Part shown: in pieces, positions 44,562-52,907 of the stretch
Numbering within the stretch: the first letter of the stretch is position 1
How the letters are laid out: every line of letters begins with the position of its first letter
Origin: CBFIGX01 sp965662265
GTDB lineage: Bacteria > Bacteroidota > Bacteroidia > Flavobacteriales > UBA7430
Assembly: GCA_965662265.1 (NCBI GenBank)
Contig: CBFIGX010000002.1
Coordinates: forward strand, 62,001 to 126,000
Direction of reading: 5' to 3'
Length of the DNA stretch: 64,000 nt
The notes under the pieces: generated by a model
The model's database searches: none
The model's input: the letters and a program-made list of their open reading frames with translations, nothing else
Told to the model about the DNA's origin: nothing
Position numbers and translations under genes: made by a program

Positions 44562-46273
44562 TGACAAAAAAGATAATAGTAACTAGCGTCATAAGTCTAT
44601 GGACGTGTATCGCTTTTTCTCAAGAAACAACAAAAAAATATTGGGTTTCTGGTAATGCTAGAAATGTATTTAATTTAGACGAAATACATACTGAAGATGA
44701 TAGTCTTACTGCTTCTAAAGCTGAGTATGGCCACACACTAATTGATCTTTCGGCAAATATTAAACCTAATGAAAACACCTTTATCAAAACAACGCTAAGA
44801 GTAAGAAACGAATATGGCGGTTTTTGGGGGTCTGGCATTACATTTGATATCAGAGAGCTTTATATGAAAGGATTAATTGCTAACTCTATACGTTATCAGC
44901 TAGGAGATTTTCAATACAAACTTACGCCATTTACTTTCTATAACAATGATGAAGAGTTTTACGAGAATTCTTTAGATATTTTTAATATCTATTCCAACCA
45001 TATGCACTATGATTTCTTTTATTACGATAATACATGGAGACAACAAGGAGCTGCAGTCGATTTTGCATTGTCATTTAGAGATGTTATTGATGAGGTTCAG
45101 TTCAATCTGTTTAGCTCAAGACTAAACCCTAGTAACTTCTCTACTGTAAGCGACCGAATCTTTTACGGAGCAAACATGACCCTGGTTCAGAGTTCAAATA
45201 TATCTGCAGGATTTAATTATGTTAATGTAAAAGATCTTGAAGGTACTTCTAATGCAACTACCTTTTTAAGAAACCCAGTATATAGTGCTACTTATGATGT
45301 TGATTATTCTTTTAATGATTTGGAGTTAAATATTCAAGGAGAAAGTGGAATGTCAGAATCTTTTATTGAGAATGATGAATATTCACCAGTGAATGAAGAC
45401 TACTTTCATTATGCTAAAGCTAGCTTAAATCATACACAAATGAATATGACTTTTGATATGGCTTACAGACATGTAGGACCATATTTTAGATCAGCTGCCG
45501 CACAAACAAGACGACTATCTTATAAAAGCCAATCAGAACAATATTCAAGATATACCAACGATCAAATTGTAAGACCCTTAGGTTTGTGGGATATATATAA
45601 CGATGCATCTCTATATAACACCACTATAGAACCAGGTTTGTCAGACTTTTATCCTCAATACAATAATATTGATCCTTATGGATTAGCCACACCCAATAGA
45701 AAAGGGTTTGAATTTTCTATAGAACGTCTCGATGAAGAGGAGCGTTACGAGGTTATGTTGAAGTATGGTATGCTAACAGATGTTGTTGGATATGGTGTTG
45801 AGACATTGAAAAAATACAATTCCTTAGAGGCACATCTTAAATTGCATGTTGATGCGTTTTTCCCATTTATGAATTTGCCTATAACAACAGAGCTTGGATA
45901 TTACAATAATTCTACCAAAAGATCGTCTTCTAATATTGAATATACTGACATAGACTTGAAAACTAACAGATTTAATGTTGGTTTGACCTTAGATTTGAGT
46001 AGCGAATTCTCTTTAATAGGAGGTTATGAAACCTATTCTGCTTCAGGGAATGACTGGTATGCTCAGAGAAATACATACGATGAAATTATCCAATTTAATA
46101 GCTTTGCAACTGATTTAAAAGAATCTATAAAAGCTTTTGGAGTTCAATATTCTTTTAATGAATTAAATGAACTAAAGCTTATCTACCAAGATTATTCTTG
46201 GGAAAACTCTGTTGAGCTTTTACCAGAGTATAGCTTTGACCGCCTTTCTTTGGTCTTTAATATGAAGTTTTAA
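44561..46273 (+). CDS. Second predicted outer-membrane beta-barrel protein, unknown family
   Basis: A 570-residue exported protein with a signal peptide to about residue 20 (TCIAFSQE). Beta-strand-rich sequence continues throughout, for example FIKTTLRVRNEYGGFWG and the end DRLSLVFNMKF, again with a terminal phenylalanine. A segment near 375-395 is rich in proline, tyrosine and asparagine and could be a surface loop. It overlaps the first barrel gene by one base and is followed 20 bases later by a lipoprotein gene. A paired or alternative porin is likely. Clear similarity to the first barrel is not evident by eye. Confidence 0.62.
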   Translation: MTKKIIVTSVISLWTCIAFSQETTKKYWVSGNARNVFNLDEIHTEDDSLTASKAEYGHTLIDLSANIKPNENTFIKTTLRVRNEYGGFWGSGITFDIRELYMKGLIANSIRYQLGDFQYKLTPFTFYNNDEEFYENSLDIFNIYSNHMHYDFFYYDNTWRQQGAAVDFALSFRDVIDEVQFNLFSSRLNPSNFSTVSDRIFYGANMTLVQSSNISAGFNYVNVKDLEGTSNATTFLRNPVYSATYDVDYSFNDLELNIQGESGMSESFIENDEYSPVNEDYFHYAKASLNHTQMNMTFDMAYRHVGPYFRSAAAQTRRLSYKSQSEQYSRYTNDQIVRPLGLWDIYNDASLYNTTIEPGLSDFYPQYNNIDPYGLATPNRKGFEFSIERLDEEERYEVMLKYGMLTDVVGYGVETLKKYNSLEAHLKLHVDAFFPFMNLPITTELGYYNNSTKRSSSNIEYTDIDLKTNRFNVGLTLDLSSEFSLIGGYETYSASGNDWYAQRNTYDEIIQFNSFATDLKESIKAFGVQYSFNELNELKLIYQDYSWENSVELLPEYSFDRLSLVFNMKF

Positions 46274-46293
46274 CAACCTTAAACAATACTACT

Positions 46294-47304
46294 ATGATGC
46301 GTTTATTATCATTACTATGTGTAGCAAGCCTAATAATCTCCTGTGAAAGAGATGTTACTTCTGTTGGTCCTTCTTTAGAAGATCAATTAGGTCCATTTGA
46401 TGTTATTGCTGAATTAGATATTAGCAATCCTGATATAGATTTTTCTTCTGGTGAAACTAGTTTTTTTACAGCAGAATTTTCAAAAGCTGTTGATTGGGAA
46501 ATCACTATTACAGGAACTTCTTCTAATGCAACAAAAAGGATTACAGGTAATTCTAGAGAATTATACAGTGAAAATGCTTTATGGGATGGATCCACAACTC
46601 AATTTCCTATGTTTAAACCTGAAAACTGTATTGCAGAACTTAGAGTTTCTTATTCTGAAATTTCTGGTGACTCTACCATTACTGTCGAGAATGCACTAAT
46701 CGGTAAAGTAAACTTAGCCGTAAGCTCTGTTAAAACCAACGAAGGAATAGTAATTGCCGACTTTGAGTTTGGACCAAACGCTTCTTGGGATTTATTTACC
46801 CAAGGCGGAAGTATGACTGTTGTGGGTGGTAGTGAATCACCACAAGGCAATTCATATTATAATATGAGTGGTGATTGTAGTTGGGACTGGCTCATTGGTA
46901 TGGCAACAATTCCTCTTGGTGGTATAGAGCTATCTGACAATGAAAATGATGTGTATTTTAATGCCTTATTAAACTTCCCTGATGACGTTGTCAATCCCCC
47001 AATTGTTTTATTTGATTTTAGAGAAGATGATAACCAAGATGGTGCTTTCACAGAAGGAGCAGAAGACGCCTATGCTGTAGAAATTTCCAATATAGATTCT
47101 GGTTGGCAACTAATATCAATTAGATACAGTGACCTTCAGGCACTAGTAAATGGCGTACCTGTTGAAGCTGCTGGTAATGATGTGCTCGAACCACACAATT
47201 TGCACTCTATGCGTGTGCTATTCTTAGCTCCTCAAGGAAATGGTTATAGCGAAGCTCATATGGATTTCATGATATTTACTGAGGGCAAACCATTAAACCC
47301 ATAA
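46294..47304 (+). CDS. Surface lipoprotein with CBM-like domain
   Basis: A 336-residue lipoprotein; the signal ends SLIISC, so the acylated cysteine is residue 17. The first half (30-145) is a beta-sandwich with a TSFFTAEFSKAVDWEITITG strand pattern, like a Big/Ig domain. The second half (about 150-330) begins IVIADFEFGPNASWDLF and resembles carbohydrate-binding modules that end in VLFLAPQGNG...DFMIFTEG. It probably holds glucan at the outer surface next to the barrels, taking the place a SusE/F-type protein has elsewhere. This role is inferred. Confidence 0.65.
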   Translation: MMRLLSLLCVASLIISCERDVTSVGPSLEDQLGPFDVIAELDISNPDIDFSSGETSFFTAEFSKAVDWEITITGTSSNATKRITGNSRELYSENALWDGSTTQFPMFKPENCIAELRVSYSEISGDSTITVENALIGKVNLAVSSVKTNEGIVIADFEFGPNASWDLFTQGGSMTVVGGSESPQGNSYYNMSGDCSWDWLIGMATIPLGGIELSDNENDVYFNALLNFPDDVVNPPIVLFDFREDDNQDGAFTEGAEDAYAVEISNIDSGWQLISIRYSDLQALVNGVPVEAAGNDVLEPHNLHSMRVLFLAPQGNGYSEAHMDFMIFTEGKPLNP

Positions 47305-47309
47305 GCTCT

Positions 47310-48590
47310 ATGAAAAAGCTATTTGCTTCTTTATTCGCATGTATTTGTATTTCTTCCTGTATTACAATGAAGGATCAAGCAATATTTGACGCTCCATCTG
47401 ACCAAGTAATTCCTGAGCATATTGAAAACCTGTATGCACTAACCCTTTTTGATGGTACCATTAATGGTGATCACTGGTTTAGTATGCCTCCTGATATTTC
47501 TACCTCAGAGTGTCTAGATATTACAACAGTTTATTTAGAAGATCAACATAACAATCCTAGATTTTTTACAAGCACTAAAAAATCAAAGCCGTCTATGTTG
47601 TGGCAATGGGATAAGAAGGCTGGCGATTGCGACTGGTTGGGTATGGGCTTTGGATGGGACGGCTGGTCCGGTAAAGACCTTAGTCAGATAAAAAACAAGG
47701 CTGCTATTCAATTTAAGGTTCGTTCCAAAAAAGGAACATTAAAATCTCTACCTCTTGCTGCTTGTTTTGAAGATTACGGTGGTAATCAAGTATGGATTGG
47801 TTTTCACTCCAAAGTATTACCTAAAGATGGTATCAAAGACAATGGTTGGTCTTATGTTACCTTACCTCTAGCTGAATTTGAGTGGGAAAATGCCTCTGCT
47901 ATAGACATGTCAAATGTCAAGCAATTTATTGTTCAGTTTGAAGCTAGTGGCCAACTTTTCGTCGATGAGGTTAAAGTTGTCCCATTTGATGGTGGGTTCA
48001 ATAAAAAAATTCAAATCCCAATGTTTAGCTCTGTAAATGCTACTATAGACGGAAAAACCCTAGAGTCTGAGTGGAACATGTATGAGCCTGCTGTGTTTAG
48101 TGATTACGAAATCCATGCTATTGCCGATTTAGATAAATTGTACTTTGCGATTAAAATGCCTTCTAGCTCTTTTAAAAACAAGAATGCGCTATCTGAGATA
48201 TGGAATGGTGATGCAATTGAATTAGCATTTTCTTCAAGATCTTCTTCAAAAGGGAAAAGAGCATTTTTAAATTCTGGTGATAGACATATTGGTATAAATC
48301 TTGAAACTCTAAAAAATTGGGATTGGACACAACAAAAAGAGTTAAATACTATGGATGTGGCAATAAATGTAATCTCAGATGAGATATTTGTTGAGTTTTC
48401 CATTCCTTTTTCTGATCTACAAATAGAACCTTTTGAATTAAATACTAAATATGGGATTGAACTAGTGATTGATAAAAGTTCTTCTGATGGCCTCAAGAGA
48501 GAGTCACAATTTCGTTGGAACTCAGAATCAAAACAAGGATTTAATACAAATCCATCACTCTGGGGAGATTTATATTTCATACAACCATAA
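47310..48590 (+). CDS. Lipoprotein with two carbohydrate-binding domains, C-terminal CBM9-like
   Basis: A 426-residue lipoprotein; the signal ends CICISSC with the acylated cysteine at residue 17. Residues about 40-230 form a beta-sandwich (WLGMGFGWDGWSGKDLS, then QLFVDEVKVVPFDGG) similar to the CBM11-like fold. Residues about 236-426 are CBM9-like (SSVNATIDGKTLESEW, then WNGDAIELAFSSRS). Both suggest binding of beta-glucan or its ends. It starts six bases after the previous lipoprotein gene and is followed four bases after its stop by the GH16 gene, so it is cotranscribed with both. Confidence 0.7.
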   Translation: MKKLFASLFACICISSCITMKDQAIFDAPSDQVIPEHIENLYALTLFDGTINGDHWFSMPPDISTSECLDITTVYLEDQHNNPRFFTSTKKSKPSMLWQWDKKAGDCDWLGMGFGWDGWSGKDLSQIKNKAAIQFKVRSKKGTLKSLPLAACFEDYGGNQVWIGFHSKVLPKDGIKDNGWSYVTLPLAEFEWENASAIDMSNVKQFIVQFEASGQLFVDEVKVVPFDGGFNKKIQIPMFSSVNATIDGKTLESEWNMYEPAVFSDYEIHAIADLDKLYFAIKMPSSSFKNKNALSEIWNGDAIELAFSSRSSSKGKRAFLNSGDRHIGINLETLKNWDWTQQKELNTMDVAINVISDEIFVEFSIPFSDLQIEPFELNTKYGIELVIDKSSSDGLKRESQFRWNSESKQGFNTNPSLWGDLYFIQP

Positions 48591-48593
48591 ATT

Positions 48594-49484
48594 ATGCAGC
48601 AAAATTTACCATTTAGCTTAAAATTATTTTCCTTATTCTTTTTATTCCTATTTAATTCATGTGAACAACCCGACCCTGTAATATTTGGTTGTGTTGATAG
48701 TGCAGCTATAAATTTTAACCCACAAGCAACTGAAGACGATGGGTCTTGTATATCAGATGGAGTAGCTCCTACTTGGGAAGATAATTTCAATGGTTCAACA
48801 TTAGATAACACCAAGTGGACCCATCAAATAGGAGATGGTTCTCAATACGGTTTATGGCAGTGGGGTAATGGAGAGTTACAGTATTACAAACCAGAGAATA
48901 CAACCTTAAACGATGGTATCGCTACAATTACTGTTAAAGAAGAGCAACAAGGCGACTATAATTATACTTCTTCTAGGTTTGTTAGTGACGATAAGTTCAC
49001 CTTTAAATATGGTAGAGTAGAGGCGCGAATTAAAACAGTTGATGGCCAAGGTTTGTGGCCAGCATTTTGGTTGCTTCCTTCTGGTGGTGAATGGCCTTGT
49101 GATGGTGAAATTGACATAATGGAACAATGGGCATCACCCAACACCAATATAACTACTGGTGCGGCACATCTTGGTAATTGTCCTTATACTCAGTCTGAAC
49201 ACCAATATTTATACTTTAATCATGCTCAAGTCGGTTCCTATGCAAATGATTTTCATGTGTATGCCATCCAATGGGAACCTAACCTAATCAAATGGTATGT
49301 AGATGATGAAATGGTTTTTGAAGTACGACCGGAAGACTATAATAGTAATTATTCATGGCCATTTAACTCAAACGAATGGTACATTGTATTAAATTTAGCG
49401 GTTTCTAGCGCTGGCCCCGACAACCAAACAGCCTTTCCTGCGGAAATGAAAATTGACTGGGTAAAAGTTTACACCACAAATTGA
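48594..49484 (+). CDS. GH16 laminarinase-type endo-beta-glucanase lipoprotein
   Basis: A 296-residue surface lipoprotein. The signal ends LFLFNSC near residue 23, and a C...DDGSC motif (31-52) shared with the T9SS-exported binding protein links to the GH16 domain (60-296). The catalytic cluster GEIDIMEQW has E172 as nucleophile, D174 and E177 as acid/base, with the extra methionine that marks laminarinase-type (beta-1,3-glucanase) members. LWPAFWLLP is also typical. It would cut laminarin or mixed-linkage glucan at the cell surface. The terminator at 49507 ends the transcript. Confidence 0.9.
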   Translation: MQQNLPFSLKLFSLFFLFLFNSCEQPDPVIFGCVDSAAINFNPQATEDDGSCISDGVAPTWEDNFNGSTLDNTKWTHQIGDGSQYGLWQWGNGELQYYKPENTTLNDGIATITVKEEQQGDYNYTSSRFVSDDKFTFKYGRVEARIKTVDGQGLWPAFWLLPSGGEWPCDGEIDIMEQWASPNTNITTGAAHLGNCPYTQSEHQYLYFNHAQVGSYANDFHVYAIQWEPNLIKWYVDDEMVFEVRPEDYNSNYSWPFNSNEWYIVLNLAVSSAGPDNQTAFPAEMKIDWVKVYTTN

Positions 49485-49506
49485 GTTGATAGAATATAAG
49501 TGAAAT

Positions 49507-49542
49507 AAAAGCGTTTTTGATTTTTCAAAAAACGCTTTTTTA
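49507..49542 (+). terminator. Terminator after the GH16 gene
   Basis: A stem of AAAAGCGTTTTT with its complement, a short loop, and a T tract follow 22 bases after the GH16 stop. It ends the nine-gene rightward run. Confidence 0.9.
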
Positions 49543-49592
49543 TTTGGCAACTTTCTGTTGATAACAAATTCTATAATTATCATTACCAAATT

Positions 49593-49607
49593 GTGTATTT
49601 ATGACAC
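49593..49607. promoter_or_regulatory. Candidate operator GTGT-N7-ACAC
   Basis: GTGTATTTATGACAC lies 38 bases before the next gene. The outer four bases on each side form an inverted repeat like that at 51513-51527; the centre differs. Confidence 0.3.
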
Positions 49608-49645
49608 ATTTACTATATTAGTTTCCTGATTAACTAAAACAAAAC

Positions 49646-51439
49646 ATGATGAAAAAAATCTTTTCTAGGATTTTGGCATGTGCCATGTCCTTTTTTGCAT
49701 TTTCTACATTTGCGCAACAAACGCACTTTGTAGAAGCTGGTATGTTCTATTACAGCCCTCAAGTTTTAGAAATTGAAACGGGCGATGTTGTTACTTGGAA
49801 TAACACTTCTGGAATGCATGACGTTAACTTTAACGTCAATTCTATGACAGGTGAATCCTTTGGAAATCCAGACAATACTTCACTAGGTATTAATACTGGT
49901 GGAGATATGGGATCTATCACATTCAATATTCCAGGTACTTATTATTATGATTGTTCTGTAGGTAGTCATGCTGCCAATGGTATGGTAGGTACTATTATTG
50001 TTGCAGATCCTCAAGTACCAGCATCAGGTATTGTATTCTCAGGTCCATTCGGAGGAACTTTCCTTGATGGAATTACTTACACCAATCCAGCAGGTTCAGA
50101 GTCTTGGGCAGGTTTTGCTAACGAAGATNNNNNNNNNNNNNNNNNNNNNNNNNNNNNNNNNNNNNNNNNNNNNNNNNNNNNNNNNNNNNNNNNNNNNNNN
50201 NNNNNNNNNNNNNNNNNNNNNNNNNNNTACAATGCAGATGCAACAGTACAGAGCTATGACCAATATGGTAACTCATCATGTGTTTACGCATCCTGTGATG
50301 ACGTTCCTGAAAACGGATGTATTTATGTAGATGGTTTCGGAGTGTTTAATGAAGAATTTGGCCCTGAATTATGTGAAACGTATGGAGGAACGCCTTGTTC
50401 ATCTGAAGTAAGTATTACAGAACAAACAATAAGTTTAGCCGAAGGATGGTCTATATTCTCGACATATATGATTCCATCAGACGCTACTGTAGTATCTGTA
50501 TTAAGCACTATTGTAGATGATGTAATCATCGCGAAAGACTACTTAGGATCAGCTTACCTACCAGAATGGGGCTTTAACGGTATTGGTTCTATAGAAGTTG
50601 GTAAAGCATACCAGATAAAGACTTCTTCAGAAACTCAATTTGTTGTGGAAGGTGATTATGCAAGTCCTGAGAATAATCCAGTTAGTATAGCAGCTGGTTG
50701 GAGTATGATAGGTTACCTAAGAACTGAACCTGCATCTGTTGATCAAGTTTTAGCGGACCTAGTTTCTAATGGAAACCTAGTTATCGCAAAAAACTACTTA
50801 GGTTCAGCTTACCTTCCAGAATGGAATTTTAATGGAATAGGTGATATGGTGCCTGGTGCTGGATATCAAATTAAAACGAACACAGAGGATATTCTTCAGT
50901 TTTTATCTAATGATCAATCGTATAGATTATCATCAATTAACTATACAGTCAATGCTCCTGTTTGGGCTTCTGAAGTTAGACCTACTGATAATAACATGAC
51001 TCTTATCATTGAAGATGCTGCTTGGGTAAATAAGCCAGTTGCAAAATCTGATATTATTGTTATGTCTAGTAACGGTAACATTATAGGTTCTGCGAAATAT
51101 ACAAGCCCTGTAACTGTTGTTACACTGTGGGGTGATGATGCGAGTACATTAGAGAAAGATGGTCTTGTNNNNNNNNNNNNNNNNNNNNNNNNNNNNNNNN
51201 NNNNNNNNNNNNNNNNNNNNNNNNNNNNNNNNNNNNNNNNNNNNNNNNNNNNNNNNNNNNNNNNNNNNNNNNNNATAGCATCTAATATTACATCTTCACT
51301 TACTGTAGCTGATTCCAAAGAGTTGGTTAAAATTGTAAATGTACTAGGTCAAGATGTTACTGAATCGATTACGTTAAATTCTAAAGAAATACTCTTTATG
51401 ATCTACTCTGATGGTTCTGTAGAAAAAACTTTCAGGTAA
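49646..51439 (+). CDS. Exported cupredoxin-domain protein with tandem repeats (two assembly gaps)
   Basis: About 597 residues, including unread stretches at 50129-50227 and 51169-51274. The signal peptide ends near residue 23. Residues 25-120 are a cupredoxin domain with the type 1 copper ligands H58, C103, H108 and M113 (MHDVNF, YYDCSVGSHAANGM). After the first gap come two copies of a roughly 65-residue repeat (50432-50623 and 50683-50878) sharing an AKDYLGSAYLPEW-type core. The end (VKIVNVLGQDV...IYSDGSVEK) resembles a T9SS C-terminal domain variant. Both gap lengths keep the frame. Possible role: electron carrier or surface display; unknown. Confidence 0.7.
   Translation: MMKKIFSRILACAMSFFAFSTFAQQTHFVEAGMFYYSPQVLEIETGDVVTWNNTSGMHDVNFNVNSMTGESFGNPDNTSLGINTGGDMGSITFNIPGTYYYDCSVGSHAANGMVGTIIVADPQVPASGIVFSGPFGGTFLDGITYTNPAGSESWAGFANEDXXXXXXXXXXXXXXXXXXXXXXXXXXXXXXXXXYNADATVQSYDQYGNSSCVYASCDDVPENGCIYVDGFGVFNEEFGPELCETYGGTPCSSEVSITEQTISLAEGWSIFSTYMIPSDATVVSVLSTIVDDVIIAKDYLGSAYLPEWGFNGIGSIEVGKAYQIKTSSETQFVVEGDYASPENNPVSIAAGWSMIGYLRTEPASVDQVLADLVSNGNLVIAKNYLGSAYLPEWNFNGIGDMVPGAGYQIKTNTEDILQFLSNDQSYRLSSINYTVNAPVWASEVRPTDNNMTLIIEDAAWVNKPVAKSDIIVMSSNGNIIGSAKYTSPVTVVTLWGDDASTLEKDGLXXXXXXXXXXXXXXXXXXXXXXXXXXXXXXXXXXXXIASNITSSLTVADSKELVKIVNVLGQDVTESITLNSKEILFMIYSDGSVEKTFR
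50129..50227. other. Assembly gap (99 N)
   Basis: Unread bases inside the cupredoxin-repeat gene. The length is a multiple of three and the frame continues on the far side. Confidence 1.
50432..50878 (+). repeat. Tandem protein repeat, two copies
   Basis: Two units of about 65 codons (50432-50623, 50683-50878) share GWS near the start, a conserved NYLGSAYLPEW-type core, FNGIG and a YQIKT end. Confidence 0.85.
51169..51274. other. Assembly gap (106 N)
   Basis: Unread bases inside the same gene. The frame is kept because the gap begins at the third base of a codon. Confidence 1.
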
Positions 51440-51455
51440 TATATTTACTACTTAT

Positions 51456-51485
51456 AAAGGCTGCACTAGTGCAGCCTTTTTTTTT
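51456..51485 (+). terminator. Terminator after the cupredoxin-repeat gene
   Basis: AAAGGCTGCACTAGTGCAGCC is part of a perfect 24-base palindrome (51456-51479) followed by a long T tract. Confidence 0.92.
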
Positions 51486-51512
51486 ATAAATATTTTGCGA
51501 TTAATTTGTTAA

Positions 51513-51527
51513 GTGTAAAAATTACAC
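51513..51527. promoter_or_regulatory. Perfect palindrome GTGTAA-N3-TTACAC, candidate operator
   Basis: The six-base arms are exact complements. A 13-of-15 match occurs at 35238-35252 in the zwf/sugar-porter control region, hinting at one shared regulator. Confidence 0.4.
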
Positions 51528-51625
51528 TAATTTAGCATAGTAATTAAAATAAAGTATATGTATCATCTTGCTATACTATATTGTTCAATTACAAACTAAA
51601 TAGGTCAGATCTTAGTTTTGAATAA

Positions 51626-51811
51626 TAGTTTTTTTGTGTCAATTGTATTTTAAAGCTAAGATCAACTAGGTCAAAAGTTATTGATGTAGTAAAGGGAGAT
51701 AAGGAGAATTACCTTTTTTGTTATTCGATGACGGTTCAAGAGAGAAACTTGATTAAATACACTCTCTCATTGACTTAGAATAAGGACTGCATTTGCAGTC
51801 CTTTTTTTTTT
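51626..51811 (+). ncRNA. Candidate small RNA upstream of gapA
   Basis: A possible transcript starting after the TAGTTTTG box (51613-51620), with a GAGAG/CTCTC hairpin (51736-51773) and ending at the terminator at 51782-51811. No long reading frame lies inside. The -33 element is not at normal spacing, so the start is uncertain. It could instead be an attenuated gapA leader. Confidence 0.35.
51782..51811 (+). terminator. Terminator upstream of gapA
   Basis: Ten-base-pair stem AAGGACTGCA with its complement, a two-base minimal loop, then ten T's. No annotated gene ends here. Confidence 0.9.
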
Positions 51812-51860
51812 AACAAGCAATTAACTTAGATGTTAATAGAATTTATAAAGTTTTTGAGCT

Positions 51861-52877
51861 ATGATTAAAATTGGTATAAACGGTTTTGGGAGAATAGGAA
51901 GACTGGTGTTAAGAGCTAGTTTAAACAATCCAAACATTGAGGTTGTTGCAATTAATGATTTAATTGATTCCGATTATCTAGCTTATTTATTTAAGCACGA
52001 TTCTACGCATGGATTACTTACAAATACTATTGTTTTTGATGATAAATCTATAACCGTAGATGGAAATAAAATTAGAGTAACTAAAGAGAAAGATCCTGAG
52101 AAATTAGACTGGGCTAGTGTAGGTGCAGATTATATCATTGAATCAACGGGTCTATTTTTGACCAAAGAAACTGCTTCTAAACATCTTAAAGCAGGAGCTA
52201 AGAAGGTAATTTTATCAGCTCCTTCAAAAGATGACACGCCTATGTTTGTATTTGGGGTAAATCATATGGCTTACAGCCATACCATGGATATTGTATCAAA
52301 TGCATCATGTACTACTAACTGTTTGGCTCCTATTGTTAAAGTTATTGAAGATAATTATGGGATATCAAGCGCTCTAATGTCCACAGTTCATTCAGTTACT
52401 TCTACACAAAACCCAGTAGATGGAGTTTCACAAAAGAATTGGAGGTTAGGTAGGTCTGCTTATCAAAACATCATTCCTTCCTCAACAGGTGCTGCTAAAG
52501 CACTAGGTAAAATTATACCTAATTTAGATGGGAAAATTACTGGTATGGCATTCAGAGTTCCTGTAGCTAATGTATCGGTTATTGATTTATCAATAAATTT
52601 AAATAAGGATGTAACTTACTCCGAGCTATGTGATCGTGTTCTTAGAGCATCACAAAATGAGCTAAAAGGAGTTTTGGCTTATACTAATGAGGATTGTGTT
52701 TCTTCAGACTTTAATACGAATGCACACACATGTATTTTTGATGCTCAATCTGGAATTCAAATTACTAATCGATTTGTTAAAATAGTTGCCTGGTATGATA
52801 ATGAGTGGGGCTATTCAAATAAAATATTAGATTTGCTATCGCACATGCACAAGGTTGACAGCCCTTTAAAATCATAA
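51861..52877 (+). CDS. gapA: Glyceraldehyde-3-phosphate dehydrogenase
   Basis: A 338-residue cytoplasmic enzyme that oxidises glyceraldehyde 3-phosphate to 1,3-bisphosphoglycerate. NGFGRIGRL is the NAD-binding start, ASCTTNCLAP carries the catalytic cysteine near residue 152, and SSTGAAKA and WYDNEWGYS complete the signature. In this locus it would handle the triose phosphate released by Eda, so its placement next to the glucanase and Entner-Doudoroff genes makes sense. A shared hairpin terminator separates it from the convergent GH26 gene. Confidence 0.97.
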   Translation: MIKIGINGFGRIGRLVLRASLNNPNIEVVAINDLIDSDYLAYLFKHDSTHGLLTNTIVFDDKSITVDGNKIRVTKEKDPEKLDWASVGADYIIESTGLFLTKETASKHLKAGAKKVILSAPSKDDTPMFVFGVNHMAYSHTMDIVSNASCTTNCLAPIVKVIEDNYGISSALMSTVHSVTSTQNPVDGVSQKNWRLGRSAYQNIIPSSTGAAKALGKIIPNLDGKITGMAFRVPVANVSVIDLSINLNKDVTYSELCDRVLRASQNELKGVLAYTNEDCVSSDFNTNAHTCIFDAQSGIQITNRFVKIVAWYDNEWGYSNKILDLLSHMHKVDSPLKS

Positions 52878-52907
52878 AAAAAGGCTCCATTTGGAGCCTT
52901 TTTTTAT
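52877..52907. terminator. Bidirectional terminator between gapA and the GH26 gene
   Basis: AAGGCTCC and GGAGCCTT enclose a four-base loop, with A-rich sequence before and T's after. It suits both converging transcripts. Confidence 0.9.

Larger units (their letters stand above)
51486..51860. other. Intergenic region before gapA with operator-like and RNA-like elements
   Basis: No protein gene is seen. It holds a palindrome GTGTAA-AAA-TTACAC (51513-51527), a TAGTTTTG box (51613-51620), a bulged hairpin (51736-51773) and a strong terminator (51782-51811) that lies before gapA, not after a known gene. Confidence 0.7.

Noticed and set aside
42642..46273. Reading one of the two barrels as SusC
   Set aside because: Both are far shorter than SusC (about 1000 residues) and have no carboxypeptidase-like start, plug domain or SusD neighbour.
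48104..48814. A 236-codon leftward frame opposite the CBM9-like and GH16 genes
   Set aside because: It lies fully over two well-supported genes in the antisense direction and its translation has no recognisable domain or signal.
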